A stretch of DNA of 64,000 bases from Leeia oryzae DSM 17879 (GTDB lineage Bacteria > Pseudomonadota > Gammaproteobacteria > Burkholderiales > Leeiaceae), in the NCBI RefSeq assembly GCF_000376945.1, contig NZ_AQXU01000025.1, positions 1 to 64,000 of the forward strand. The letters are read 5' to 3'. Positions 17,448 to 26,066 of this stretch are shown piece by piece; the stretch's first letter is position 1, and each line of letters opens with the position of its first letter. Below the pieces are notes generated by a model. It was not told the origin of the DNA, made no database searches, and was given only the letters and a program-made list of their open reading frames with translations. The translations under genes were made by a program, and so were the position numbers.

Positions 17448-18329
17448 TCAGCGTACGTTTGAAGTAGCTTGCTTTGTAGCTGTCTCTTGCAGTGTGCCCG
17501 CCGGTTTCATTACCGCGGCAGGTGTAACCGGCCGGTTCATCAGCCAGTACACCAGCCCCCAGTATGCTGCATAAATGATCAGCAAAGACAAGGAAGGCTG
17601 TGCTCGGTAGCCGGTAAGGGCCGCAATCAGACCACCGATACGGCCGTCATCTGCCAGAATGAAACTGCTATCCCATACCTGGTCAACAATCGTTGGAATC
17701 CATTCAAACGATTGCATCTTCTCTACACCCGTTACCAGCAATGAGGCTGCCAGCAATAACAGCAGGGCTTCAGAAAAACGGAAGAACGCTTTCCAGGAGA
17801 ATATCTTGCTACCGGCTTGCAGCAACCAGAAGGTCACCAGCGCCAGGGCAAACCCGGTCATGGCGGTCAACACAAACGTCACCAGATCCATGCCTTGCTG
17901 CGCCAACCCCAGACCGTACAGGAAAATGACGGTTTCGCTGCCTTCCCTGGCTACCGCCAGAGCGACCAGCACCAGCATGCCCCACCAGTTGGCATTTTCT
18001 GCATTGGCAGCCATGCCGCTTTCCAGTTGTTTCTTCAGGTGGCGGCCATTCTTTTTCATCCACAGCACCATCTGCACAATCAGGGCAGAAGCCACCAGCA
18101 CCATGCCCATCTGGAAGTAATCCTGGGCTTCTCCGGCAAAGAAGTCTTCAAACACCAGAATGGCACCGCCCAGCGTAAAGGCAAGCCCCAAACCCAGTGC
18201 TACCCCGCCCCAGAGGTAACGCATGCCAGCCTTGGCATCAGGATTGGCGCGCAGCCACGCATACAGAATGCCGATAACCAGCATCGCTTCTACGCTTTCC
18301 CGCCAGACAATAAATAGCACCTGCTCCAC
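17448..18329 (-). CDS. FTR1-family iron permease
   Basis: This is an inner-membrane high-affinity iron permease (EfeU/FTR1 family) of 293 residues with seven predicted helices. The two iron-path REXXE motifs are present: RESVE (10-14) in helix 1 and REGSE (128-132) in helix 4. The start is a GTG at 18327-18329 with a strong GGAGG 6 nt upstream. The preceding gene, 65 nt away, is a cupredoxin, and Fur-like boxes precede that gene, so the pair is probably induced by iron limitation. No EfeB peroxidase is adjacent; in EfeUOB it supplies the oxidase step. Confidence 0.93.
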   Translation of the reverse strand: MEQVLFIVWRESVEAMLVIGILYAWLRANPDAKAGMRYLWGGVALGLGLAFTLGGAILVFEDFFAGEAQDYFQMGMVLVASALIVQMVLWMKKNGRHLKKQLESGMAANAENANWWGMLVLVALAVAREGSETVIFLYGLGLAQQGMDLVTFVLTAMTGFALALVTFWLLQAGSKIFSWKAFFRFSEALLLLLAASLLVTGVEKMQSFEWIPTIVDQVWDSSFILADDGRIGGLIAALTGYRAQPSLSLLIIYAAYWGLVYWLMNRPVTPAAVMKPAGTLQETATKQATSNVR

Positions 18330-18394
18330 CTGATACCTCCAGAATTATGGATGACAACCTTGTTTAAGTATGCCGCAGCTTTGGCAATGCCCGA

Positions 18395-18733
18395 TTACTT
18401 GGCAACAATCACGCCTTGGCCGGTTGGCAGGTTTTCATGGAACTCGTCCACAAACTTGTATTCGCCGGCTTTCAATGCATTGATGCTGATCACGGCGGTC
18501 GCGCCTGCAGCGATCACTTTTTCTTTTTTCAGTGGCTTGCTTTCAAACTCGGCAGCCACTTTGCCAGTGTTTTTGACTTCAATCTTGAATTTCTTGCCAG
18601 ACACAACTTCCAGCTTTTGCGGACTGATCACGCCATCCTTGATCTCAAGCTTATAGACCTGAACATCTTCTGCCTGAGCAGAAAAAGACAATGAAACCAA
18701 CGCAATACAGGCTGCACCCAGAAGTTTTTTCAT
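18395..18733 (-). CDS. Periplasmic cupredoxin-like protein (EfeO N-domain type)
   Basis: This 112-residue protein has a signal peptide (about 1-21, ending FSAQA). A single cupredoxin_1-like beta domain follows, with the pattern KDGVISPQKLEVVSGKKFKIEVKNTG and the C-terminal GEYKFVDEFHENLPTGQG. It resembles the N-terminal cupredoxin domain of EfeO, without the M75 peptidase domain. No obvious type 1 copper site (Cys-His-Met) remains in the mature protein, so a role in binding iron or passing it to the FTR1 permease 65 nt downstream is likelier. The SD GAGGTAGCT precedes the ATG. Confidence 0.85.
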   Translation of the reverse strand: MKKLLGAACIALVSLSFSAQAEDVQVYKLEIKDGVISPQKLEVVSGKKFKIEVKNTGKVAAEFESKPLKKEKVIAAGATAVISINALKAGEYKFVDEFHENLPTGQGVIVAK

Positions 18734-18771
18734 AGCTACCTCAATAGTTAAGAGACAAGAAACGGGGAATC

Positions 18772-18790
18772 GTTATGAGAATCATTATTA
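18772..18790 (-). promoter_or_regulatory. Fur-box-like site upstream of cupredoxin-FTR1
   Basis: The sequence contains TGAGAATCATTATT, matching the core of the classical Fur consensus at nearly every position. It lies about 40 nt upstream of the cupredoxin start codon. Confidence 0.65.
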
Positions 18791-18818
18791 CTTATCCGCA
18801 AAAACTTGTAAATAATAA

Positions 18819-18835
18819 AAACAATTCTCATTCAG
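18819..18835 (-). promoter_or_regulatory. Second Fur-box-like site
   Basis: AACAATTCTCATTCAG (ATGAGAAT on the minus strand) repeats the half-site of the first box, 30-45 nt further upstream. Two Fur dimers could bind. Confidence 0.45.
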
Positions 18836-18854
18836 AAATATGCACAAACCTTGA

Positions 18855-19391
18855 TCATTTTTTGTGTTGGCGACGTTTGATCATGCTAGCGGAAATTTTT
18901 GCCAGCTGTTTCTCAGTCAAAAGACGTTCTGCCCATGGGTATACCTGGGTCTCTTCTTCTTGCGCATGCAAAGCATAGTGATGCGCAAATTGTTCGACCA
19001 GCCCATCATCGCCCAGATGGGCTTCATCACCCGCTTGCACCTTGTGCAACCGGGGTTTCAGTTGCCGCCACATGGTATCCAGCTGCGGGTGCTCGTGCGT
19101 CAGTTTCTGAATGGCATGCCGCAGTTCAGAAGCATCCATCCTATCCTCGCTGGCCTTCAGCAAAGCCGGGAACAGGTCCTCTTCTTCATCTGCATGGTGT
19201 AGCGGTGCCGCAACCTCAAAATAGCGCAGCACATTCGCCGCTGCCGTCTGGGCATCCAGCGTATTGCCATGGGCTGCCAGATGCTTGGACAGTTTTTGTA
19301 GCGTGTCGCAAAACTTGCGCACACGCCCGTGACACGCCACCAGCATTTCCAGTGGCGTTTCCAGCGAAGGGAGGTCGTCAGGCAATTGCAC
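18855..19391 (-). CDS. Hemerythrin-domain protein
   Basis: This 178-residue all-helical HHE protein is predicted to bind a di-iron centre for O2, NO or iron handling in the cytoplasm. Candidate ligands occur in order: H21 (VACHGR), H65/H66 with E70-E71 (PLHHADEEEDLF), H99/H101 (LTHEHPQLD), and H138/H142 with E145-E147 (HHYALHAQEEE). No signal peptide is seen. The start codon is a GTG overlapping the end of the upstream flavoenzyme gene by 14 nt, so the two are co-translated. It is the gene immediately upstream of the Fur-like boxes that precede cupredoxin-FTR1. Confidence 0.85.
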   Translation of the reverse strand: MQLPDDLPSLETPLEMLVACHGRVRKFCDTLQKLSKHLAAHGNTLDAQTAAANVLRYFEVAAPLHHADEEEDLFPALLKASEDRMDASELRHAIQKLTHEHPQLDTMWRQLKPRLHKVQAGDEAHLGDDGLVEQFAHHYALHAQEEETQVYPWAERLLTEKQLAKISASMIKRRQHKK

Positions 19392-20574
19392 GTTGTAGCT
19401 CGTCTTCCTGATTCAGTTGCGGCATGACCCCGGTCAACAGGTAGTCGATCAGTTCTTTGACAGGCCGCATGGCCGAACCGAACGGCAAAGATTCTGCACC
19501 CCGGAAGAACAAACCTTTGGAGACTTCACCCTTGAGGGCGGCTGCCAGTTGGGAATCAATGCAGAACTGGCCGATTTTCGCGATACCGTCACGCAGACCG
19601 CAGGTAGACAGGCAGTTCAGCCCGGTGGTGCAACGGGAAGCATCGCACTTGGCTTTGGTTTGCAGGAAGCTTTCGCGCTTCAGGTAATTCTTGAGCCATG
19701 GTGTCAGAACACCACGGGCAGGCAAGCCGGCCACGCTCATGAATTCAACGATGTCTTCATCTCTGGCGCCAGCCAGTACGGCCTTGAAGTTAGGGTGCGC
19801 ATCACCCTCTGTCGATACGGCAAACGCGGTTCCCAGCTGAACGCCAGATGCGCCCCACGAGAACACGTCTTTTACTTTTTCATGGCTATTGATACCCCCC
19901 GCCACAATCAGCGGGATCTCGTTTTCAACACCCATTTCCTTGAATAATTCCAGCGCGCCCGCCAGCACAATATCGAAGTTGAATTTTTCGTCTTTCAGGT
20001 CTTCAATTTTGGCGGCGCCCAGGTGACCACCGGCGTAACGCGGATGCTCGATCACGATGGCATCCGGCTTGCGCCCTTTCTTCATCCATTTTTTCAGGAC
20101 CAGCGCAATGCCACGTACCTCGGACAGAATCGGCACGAGTGCTACATTCGGGTAATCGGCCGCCATTTCTGGCAGGTCAAACGGCAGGCCTGCGCCCATC
20201 ACGATGGCATCGGCACCGCTTTCGCATGCCTGGCGTACATAGGCAGGATGGTCGGCAACCGCCTTCATCACGTTCACGGCAATCAGGCCCTCGCCACCAG
20301 ACAGGTCTTTGGCCATCTTGATTTCACGGTCAAGCGCCGTCAGGTTGGCCTGGTTCAGCACGTCCTGATCACGGACACGATGGCACTGTTCCAGCAAATC
20401 CGGATGGTGGTGCTTTAAATCCACGCTGGCAAGCGTACCAACCGCACCTTCTTTTGCCACGCTACCCGCCAGGCGGTGCGCGGAGACCCCTACGCCCATG
20501 CCTCCCTGCACCACAGGCAATACAGACTTGCCCCGGATGCGAAGCAGGGGAAACGGAGACTTGATTACAGACAT
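19378..20574 (-). CDS. NMO/2-nitropropane dioxygenase-family flavoprotein
   Basis: This 398-residue FMN-dependent TIM-barrel protein begins LPVVQGGMGVGVSAHRLAG and contains VMGAGLPFDLPE, the conserved EHPRYAGGHLGA and IVAGGINSHEKVKDVFSWGASGVQLGTAF phosphate-binding regions. Known members oxidise nitronates or act as other flavin oxidoreductases. The C-terminal region carries a compact Cys cluster (CDASRCTTGLNCLSTC), not part of the catalytic core and possibly a metal or Fe-S site. I start at the ATG at 20572-20574, which has AAGG upstream; the longer frame lacks an SD. It is co-translated with the hemerythrin gene, hinting at a redox or NO/iron-related function. Confidence 0.85.
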   Translation of the reverse strand: MSVIKSPFPLLRIRGKSVLPVVQGGMGVGVSAHRLAGSVAKEGAVGTLASVDLKHHHPDLLEQCHRVRDQDVLNQANLTALDREIKMAKDLSGGEGLIAVNVMKAVADHPAYVRQACESGADAIVMGAGLPFDLPEMAADYPNVALVPILSEVRGIALVLKKWMKKGRKPDAIVIEHPRYAGGHLGAAKIEDLKDEKFNFDIVLAGALELFKEMGVENEIPLIVAGGINSHEKVKDVFSWGASGVQLGTAFAVSTEGDAHPNFKAVLAGARDEDIVEFMSVAGLPARGVLTPWLKNYLKRESFLQTKAKCDASRCTTGLNCLSTCGLRDGIAKIGQFCIDSQLAAALKGEVSKGLFFRGAESLPFGSAMRPVKELIDYLLTGVMPQLNQEDELQRAIA

Positions 20575-20903
20575 AAGGGGCCTTTCAAAATCCTGGAAAT
20601 CACGAATGATCAAATACTAAATAGGGCTTGTATGAGAATGCCACCAATTTTCATCGTATGCATTGAGATGTATCAATACGCTTCGTGCTTTATCTGGCAA
20701 ATCCGCAAACAAGTGCGACTCAATCCGGGAAATAGGACATGCAACTATCAGATTTGGGTACAGATGCCCATATGGCAGCATTGATGGGGAAAATCCGGCG
20801 CCCGCTTTTGCATCTGTACATGAACCAATATGGTATCCAGACCCCGTAATTTCAAGAGATTGCGTATACTGAGTACTGTCCTCCTCTGCTATGGATCACC
20901 GGT

Positions 20904-22304
20904 ATGATCATTCATCAGCTTAAAGAAATCGTCGGCCCAGCCCAAGTATTGACCAGCGATGCAGACAAAGCCCCTTATTGCACTGACTGGCGTGGCCGCT
21001 ATCATGGCAAGGCGTTGGCAGTCGTCAGACCGGCGACCGTGGAGGAAGTGAGCGAGGTGGTTGCCTGCTGTGTCAAACAAGGGATCGCCATCGTGCCTCA
21101 GGGGGGTAATACCGGGTTATGTGGTGGCGCGACACCCGCTGATGATGGCAATGCCATCGTGCTCTCGCTCGGCCGCCTGAACCGGATTCGACACATCGAT
21201 CCGCAAAACCAGACCATCACGGTTGAGGCCGGCTGTACCTTGGCAGCCGTACAAGACGCAGCACGACAGCATAACCACCTGTTTCCGCTATCACTCGCAT
21301 CCGAAGGCAGCTGCCAGATTGGTGGCAATCTCTCTACCAATGCCGGCGGCGTGCAAGTACTGCGCTACGGCAACATGCGGGAACTGACCCTCGGGCTAGA
21401 GGTCGTCCTGGCTGACGGACAACGCCTGGACACCTTGCGCGGGTTACGCAAGGACAATACCGGCCTAGACCTGAAACAATGCTTTATCGGCGCCGAGGGC
21501 ACCCTCGGTATCATTACCGCCGCCACTCTGAAATTGTTCCCGTTACCCAAGGTGCAAGCCACGGCAATGGCAGCCCTGCCCTCCATCGACGCGGCCATCC
21601 GGTTGCTGAACGCCACCCAGGCAGCATTTGGCGACCGGTTGACCGCATTTGAGCTGATCTCGGATGTCTGCATGACGCTGGTCCGGCAGCATATTCCCCA
21701 GGCTCGGCTGCCGTTTGATGCGCCCGCGCCATGGTATGTCCTGATGGAGCTATCCGAAACCCGTGCAGACAGTGCGCTAGACGAGATGCTGGTGCACCAC
21801 CTGACGGCTCAGCATGCGCTAGTGGATGCGGTCGTCGCCCACAATGAACAACAGCGCCTTGTGCTGTGGTTGCTGCGGGAAGAAATCTCCGAAGCACAGA
21901 AGCAGGACGGGCTATCGATAAAACATGATATTTCGCTGCCCATCTCGGCCATTCCGGCGTTTGTAGAGGAAATGACCGAGGAACTGCGCTATTTCGAACC
22001 CGCACTGCGTTTGCAGGTGTTTGGTCATCTGGGCGATGGCAATCTGCACTTCAACGTCGGCAAATCGCCAGACGCCAGTCTTGACCTGCTGGCGCTCGAA
22101 CCCCAGATCAACAGCCTGGTTTACCAACGGGTACAGCTGAATATGGGCTCGATCAGCGCAGAACACGGCATCGGCCAGCTCAAACGCAATACGCTTCCGC
22201 TGTACGCAGACCCGGTCAAACTGCACGCGATGCAGCTGATCAAAAATGCGCTGGACCCAGATAACCTGATGAACCCTGGCAAGGTATATGCCGATCGCTG
22301 GTGA
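20904..22304 (+). CDS. FAD-linked D-2-hydroxyacid dehydrogenase
   Basis: This 466-residue flavoprotein of the FAD_binding_4/FAD-oxidase_C family has the FAD-binding loop PQGGNTGLCGGATP (65-78), EGSCQIGGNLSTNAGG and IGAEGTLGIITAATLKLFPLP. Its C-terminal half has the metal/substrate motifs GHLGDGNLHFN and SAEHGIGQLKR. This combination fits D-2-hydroxyglutarate or D-lactate dehydrogenases that pass electrons to the respiratory chain or an ETF. The glcE and glcF partners are absent, so glycolate oxidase is unlikely. The 290-nt upstream gap to the divergent flavoenzyme gene contains a TATACT -10-like element near 20868 but no convincing -35. Confidence 0.9.
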   Translation: MIIHQLKEIVGPAQVLTSDADKAPYCTDWRGRYHGKALAVVRPATVEEVSEVVACCVKQGIAIVPQGGNTGLCGGATPADDGNAIVLSLGRLNRIRHIDPQNQTITVEAGCTLAAVQDAARQHNHLFPLSLASEGSCQIGGNLSTNAGGVQVLRYGNMRELTLGLEVVLADGQRLDTLRGLRKDNTGLDLKQCFIGAEGTLGIITAATLKLFPLPKVQATAMAALPSIDAAIRLLNATQAAFGDRLTAFELISDVCMTLVRQHIPQARLPFDAPAPWYVLMELSETRADSALDEMLVHHLTAQHALVDAVVAHNEQQRLVLWLLREEISEAQKQDGLSIKHDISLPISAIPAFVEEMTEELRYFEPALRLQVFGHLGDGNLHFNVGKSPDASLDLLALEPQINSLVYQRVQLNMGSISAEHGIGQLKRNTLPLYADPVKLHAMQLIKNALDPDNLMNPGKVYADRW

Positions 22305-22342
22305 AGCAGCTCGCTGACTGGCCAATGCCCTGATAGTACGGG

Positions 22343-23938
22343 TCAGCCCAGAATTTTCTGCGCCGCCTGATATCCCCACCAGGAAGCCTCTTCGAATAGC
22401 GACAGGCCAGACAGGTCCGAATGCGCAAACAGGAGACGTCCATCCTGCTTGCGCAAGGCAGCCAGCCCCGCATTGTGCAAGAAGCCCACTGCCGGCGTCG
22501 CCATCGCGTGTCCACGTACCGTGATCTCAGCATACTGCGCATGTCGCCATAAGCGCGGACGACCATACACCTCATCCAGGTCTACCATGGCGGCATCAAA
22601 CAAATCGGCAGGTTTTGCAGCCAGCAACCACTTTCTGGCGGCATCGGGCGAGAATTGCGGCAAGTTACGGTAGGCGGTAAAGACCGTCCGTTCAGGCATG
22701 GCCTCCCGAATCCACTGATGGGTTGCCACCACATAACCCAAACCGTCGCTGCCTGCGCGCACATTATCCCAGGCCAAAGGCTCCCCATCCTTCTCTGGCG
22801 GAAATCCCTGCAGGACCAGATTGGTCACCAGCCATGGTGCGTGTGGAGGCATCTGCTGAGGCACGTCAAATCCGTAATCGGACAGGGAGACCAGATGCTT
22901 CAGCACATGCAGCGGCATGGCACAAATCACGCGTCTGGCGGCAATCGTCATTCGTGTTTTACCGGCAAGCACATCCACTGTGACATTATGCTGGCCTTCC
23001 TGAATGCGGATGGCACTGCCGGCCATTACATTAGCAGCTGGCAGCCGGTTGTACATCCACTGCGTTAACCGGCCCAGACCCTCTGGCCAGGTCAGCAATC
23101 CGCCATCGGCCCCATTGCTTGCATGGCCATCCCGGCAGGCAAAGTAATGCAACCCGGCCCAGGCAGACACGTGCGTACACCCCGCTCCATAATCATCCCG
23201 GCAGGCATAATCGAGATACGCCCTCAGCGCGCTATCCGTGTAACCTTGCTGATCCAGCCAACGGGAGAACGGCATCATGTCGAGACGTCGCCAGTCATCG
23301 TCCTGTGACGACAGCACCAGCGGAATATCAAAAAGGCGCAAACCGTCCGACCCCTTTTGCGTTTTCAGCTGCTCCACCCACCGGAAAAACCTGGCTTGCT
23401 GCCGGGCAGATTCACTATGGGCGGCGACCGGGGCAATGACCCCGGGGGACCATTTGCCGTCAGCCCAGATACGCTCATCGGGCGCGTGCAAAATGGCCGC
23501 TTCATCATAATAGGGATGGCTCTCATGCTCGCCGGAAACCAATACCCCCATGTCGGCCAATAGCTCTCGCACATGGGTAGAGGAACGGGTCGGGAAAGGC
23601 AGATAATGCGCGCCCTTTGGGTAGCGCAAGCCACGACCGGCATCCCCGTAGGCGGTATTCCCTAATGGCTCCGGACCGCTTAGCAGCAGGTAATTTCTGT
23701 AATCATGCTTTTGCAACTGCCATGCAGCTGTCAGACCCGCAACGCCACTCCCCAGAATCAAGGTATCGACGTCACGATGTTCCGTTGCAGCAGGCCATGC
23801 ATGCGCATCCCTGAGCTGATGCCCTAGCGCCATACCCGGCATGTCTACCCGGACCGGAATCTCCAGCCCCGGGAACGCATGACAGGCACTCACCCCTGCA
23901 GCCGTCGCACCCAGTAGCAGAAACTGGCGACGGTCCAT
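22343..23938 (-). CDS. Exported FAD-dependent amine oxidase-like protein
   Basis: This 531-residue flavoprotein begins with a twin-arginine-like leader (MDRRQFLLLGATAAGVSAC) whose Cys19 sits in a lipobox-like context. It may thus be a Tat-exported lipoprotein. The dinucleotide-binding GSGVAG lies at 63-68 in LILGSGVAGLTAAWQL, as in flavin amine oxidase/phytoene desaturase-type enzymes, and a GRLLFAHSDLSG segment near the C-terminus fits the second FAD contact. Its ATG shares one base with the stop of the upstream aminopropyltransferase-like gene (TGATG), so the two are translationally coupled. That pairing suggests oxidation of an amine or polyamine product, which is inference only. Confidence 0.82.
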   Translation of the reverse strand: MDRRQFLLLGATAAGVSACHAFPGLEIPVRVDMPGMALGHQLRDAHAWPAATEHRDVDTLILGSGVAGLTAAWQLQKHDYRNYLLLSGPEPLGNTAYGDAGRGLRYPKGAHYLPFPTRSSTHVRELLADMGVLVSGEHESHPYYDEAAILHAPDERIWADGKWSPGVIAPVAAHSESARQQARFFRWVEQLKTQKGSDGLRLFDIPLVLSSQDDDWRRLDMMPFSRWLDQQGYTDSALRAYLDYACRDDYGAGCTHVSAWAGLHYFACRDGHASNGADGGLLTWPEGLGRLTQWMYNRLPAANVMAGSAIRIQEGQHNVTVDVLAGKTRMTIAARRVICAMPLHVLKHLVSLSDYGFDVPQQMPPHAPWLVTNLVLQGFPPEKDGEPLAWDNVRAGSDGLGYVVATHQWIREAMPERTVFTAYRNLPQFSPDAARKWLLAAKPADLFDAAMVDLDEVYGRPRLWRHAQYAEITVRGHAMATPAVGFLHNAGLAALRKQDGRLLFAHSDLSGLSLFEEASWWGYQAAQKILG

Positions 23939-25449
23939 CAGCGGGATACCTCATGCCAGTCCTGCTCGAAATAATGCACCAGCGACTGGTTGTCCAGCCG
24001 GTTGGGTTCCATTTTCAGGGGCGACATATCTGCAGGGAACCGGAACATGCGCCGGGTTTCATCGTCATCCAGGTATTTCAGCGGGATGGGGTACTTCGCC
24101 GGCGGGGTAAAGTCTTTGGTCTTGCCTGCCAGAATAAATCCCCACTCCCCGAACGACGGCACATACGTATGGTAGGGCCAAGTGTTGAAGCCGGCCTCTT
24201 TCAGCGTGGCATCGATGCACCAGAAAGAACGAGGGGCAAAATACGGTGAGGTCGACTGCACCACCAGACGGCCATGTTCGGCCAGATGGTGTGACATCAA
24301 CCGGAACATCGGCACAGAATACAGTTTGCCCAGACCAAAATTCGACGGGTCCGGAAAATCCACCACGATGGCATCAAACATGCGCGAATGCTGTTCCAGC
24401 CACTGGCCGGCATCTTCATTGACGACCGTCACCCGCGGGTTACGCAGCGATCCTTTGTTGAGCGCCGTCAGTCGGGGGGACGTACTGAACAGCTGGGTCA
24501 TCGCCGGGTCCAGATCCACCAGCGCAATGTGTTCGATCTGCGGGTACTTCAGCAGTTCACGTACAGCCAGACCATCCCCGCCCCCCAGCACCAGCACCTG
24601 TCTCGCCCATGGCAGGCTGGTCAGCAACGGGTGCACCAGTGCCTCGTGATAACGGTGTTCGTCTTTGCTGGAAAACTGCAGGTTACCATTGATGTATAGC
24701 CGCAGGTCATCCTTCCATTGCGTCACCACCAGCCGCTGGTAAGGCGTGGTGGTCGAATACACCACTTCGTCGCCAAACAGGCCGTGTTCCGACCAATGGG
24801 TAATCCGGTCAGCGTACAGAAAAGCCGCCAGCAGACCGCCCAGAATGACCCCGCCTTTGACCAGACGGGCCGTAGACGCCGCAATGTGCTGCCGGTACAA
24901 ATGGGTCGTCCATAATGCGACCGCCACATTGCACATGCCAAACAGCAAACCGGTCCGGATCATCCCCAGTTGCGGCGCCAGCACCAGCGGGAACAACAGC
25001 GATACGGCCAGCGCCCCCAGATAATCAAAGGTCAGTACCTTGCTGACCAGATCCCGCAGCGCCATCTGCTGCCGGTCCAGCACCCGCATGACCAGTGGAA
25101 TCTCCATCCCGACACACACGCCGATCAGAAACACCAGCGCATACAACACCGAGCGGAACGGCGCGGACAGCCAGGCAAACACCACAAACAGCAAGGCGGC
25201 CGAGATCCCGCCCAGCAAGCCCACCAGCAACTCGATATCGACAAACCGGGTGAGCGCATCTTCGTCACGGATATATTTGGAGAAATGGGAGCCCACCCCC
25301 ATGGCAAACAGGTAACAACCGATAATGCTGGAAAACTGCAACAGGGAATCGCCCAGCAGATAGCTCGACAAGGCCCCGGCAATCAGCTCGTAAGCCAAGC
25401 CGCATGACGCCACCACAAACACCGAAAACACCAGCAACCGGTCCACCAT
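23938..25449 (-). CDS. Membrane-fused spermidine synthase-like protein
   Basis: The N-terminal part (residues 1-210) has about seven hydrophobic helices. The C-terminal part is a class I SAM/decarboxylated-SAM fold of the polyamine aminopropyltransferase family: LVLGGGDGLAVREL, then LVDLDPAM and the catalytic-position Asp in VVDFPDPSNFGLGKLYS. In E. coli SpeE this Asp activates the amine acceptor. I place the start at the ATG at 25447-25449 (GGGA 7 nt upstream, and homologues begin near here). A longer frame opens with TTG at 25542 without SD. Divergent across about 180 nt is the DUF350-SPFH-DUF4178 operon; downstream is a coupled flavin oxidase. No speD or speE proper is adjacent, so a non-canonical acceptor is likely. 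Confidence 0.85.
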   Translation of the reverse strand: MVDRLLVFSVFVVASCGLAYELIAGALSSYLLGDSLLQFSSIIGCYLFAMGVGSHFSKYIRDEDALTRFVDIELLVGLLGGISAALLFVVFAWLSAPFRSVLYALVFLIGVCVGMEIPLVMRVLDRQQMALRDLVSKVLTFDYLGALAVSLLFPLVLAPQLGMIRTGLLFGMCNVAVALWTTHLYRQHIAASTARLVKGGVILGGLLAAFLYADRITHWSEHGLFGDEVVYSTTTPYQRLVVTQWKDDLRLYINGNLQFSSKDEHRYHEALVHPLLTSLPWARQVLVLGGGDGLAVRELLKYPQIEHIALVDLDPAMTQLFSTSPRLTALNKGSLRNPRVTVVNEDAGQWLEQHSRMFDAIVVDFPDPSNFGLGKLYSVPMFRLMSHHLAEHGRLVVQSTSPYFAPRSFWCIDATLKEAGFNTWPYHTYVPSFGEWGFILAGKTKDFTPPAKYPIPLKYLDDDETRRMFRFPADMSPLKMEPNRLDNQSLVHYFEQDWHEVSR

Positions 25450-25630
25450 GACACATCCCGTCAGCGCTCTGATCAACAGGCTCAGAGGGTAGCCGAAAAT
25501 CCGCAGCAATGACACGGCTTTCTGCGAGTTTTCATCGGCCAATACGCCAACAGCATGCAGACTTTGCCAAAAACCCCATAAGCGACTAGGATGTCACCTT
25601 ATAAGCCACCCATTTACAAGAGGCATACAG

Positions 25631-26026
25631 ATGATGCACCTGGAAGGTTTCTACAGTTATCTGCTGTATCTGCTGAGCGGTTTTGCGCTGCTGGCCGCGT
25701 TTGTGGTGATCTATACCAAAGTCACCCCGATTGACGAAATCGACATGATCTGCAAGGGCAAGGCATCCGCCGCCCTCTCCTTTGGCGGTGCCTTTCTCGG
25801 CTTCTCGCTGACACTGGCCTCCAGCGTACTGCACAGCAACACTTATTATCTGTTTCTGGTCTGGGGCATCATCGCCATGCTGGTCCAGTTACTGACTTAC
25901 GTCATCATCAGCCGGCTGATCCCTTCGCTCAACACAGAGCTGGACAACAACAACGTGGCCATGGGCGGGCTGGCGGGCACTATTTCGCTCACGGTCGGCA
26001 TCCTGAATGCCGCTTGTCTGTCCTGA
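25631..26026 (+). CDS. DUF350 (YjfL-like) membrane protein
   Basis: This 131-residue protein has four predicted helices (about 8-29, 47-65, 72-95, 108-128), the size and topology of DUF350/YjfL. It lacks a signal peptide. AAGAGG precedes tandem ATG codons (25631, 25634). It is the first gene of a four-gene unit; its stop is 40 nt before the SPFH start. In other bacteria DUF350 genes occur beside PspA-like, SPFH, DUF4178 and spermidine/glutathionylspermidine synthase-like genes, and the same company is seen here. The biochemical role is unknown. Confidence 0.85.
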   Translation: MMHLEGFYSYLLYLLSGFALLAAFVVIYTKVTPIDEIDMICKGKASAALSFGGAFLGFSLTLASSVLHSNTYYLFLVWGIIAMLVQLLTYVIISRLIPSLNTELDNNNVAMGGLAGTISLTVGILNAACLS

Positions 26027-26066
26027 ATTCAAGTCGGATCTCAACCAATATAGTCTGGAGTTAAAC

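Noticed and set aside
20904-22304. Naming the FAD protein glycolate oxidase GlcD
   Set aside because: glcE and glcF partners are missing and the protein fits D-2-hydroxyglutarate/D-lactate dehydrogenases as well or better.
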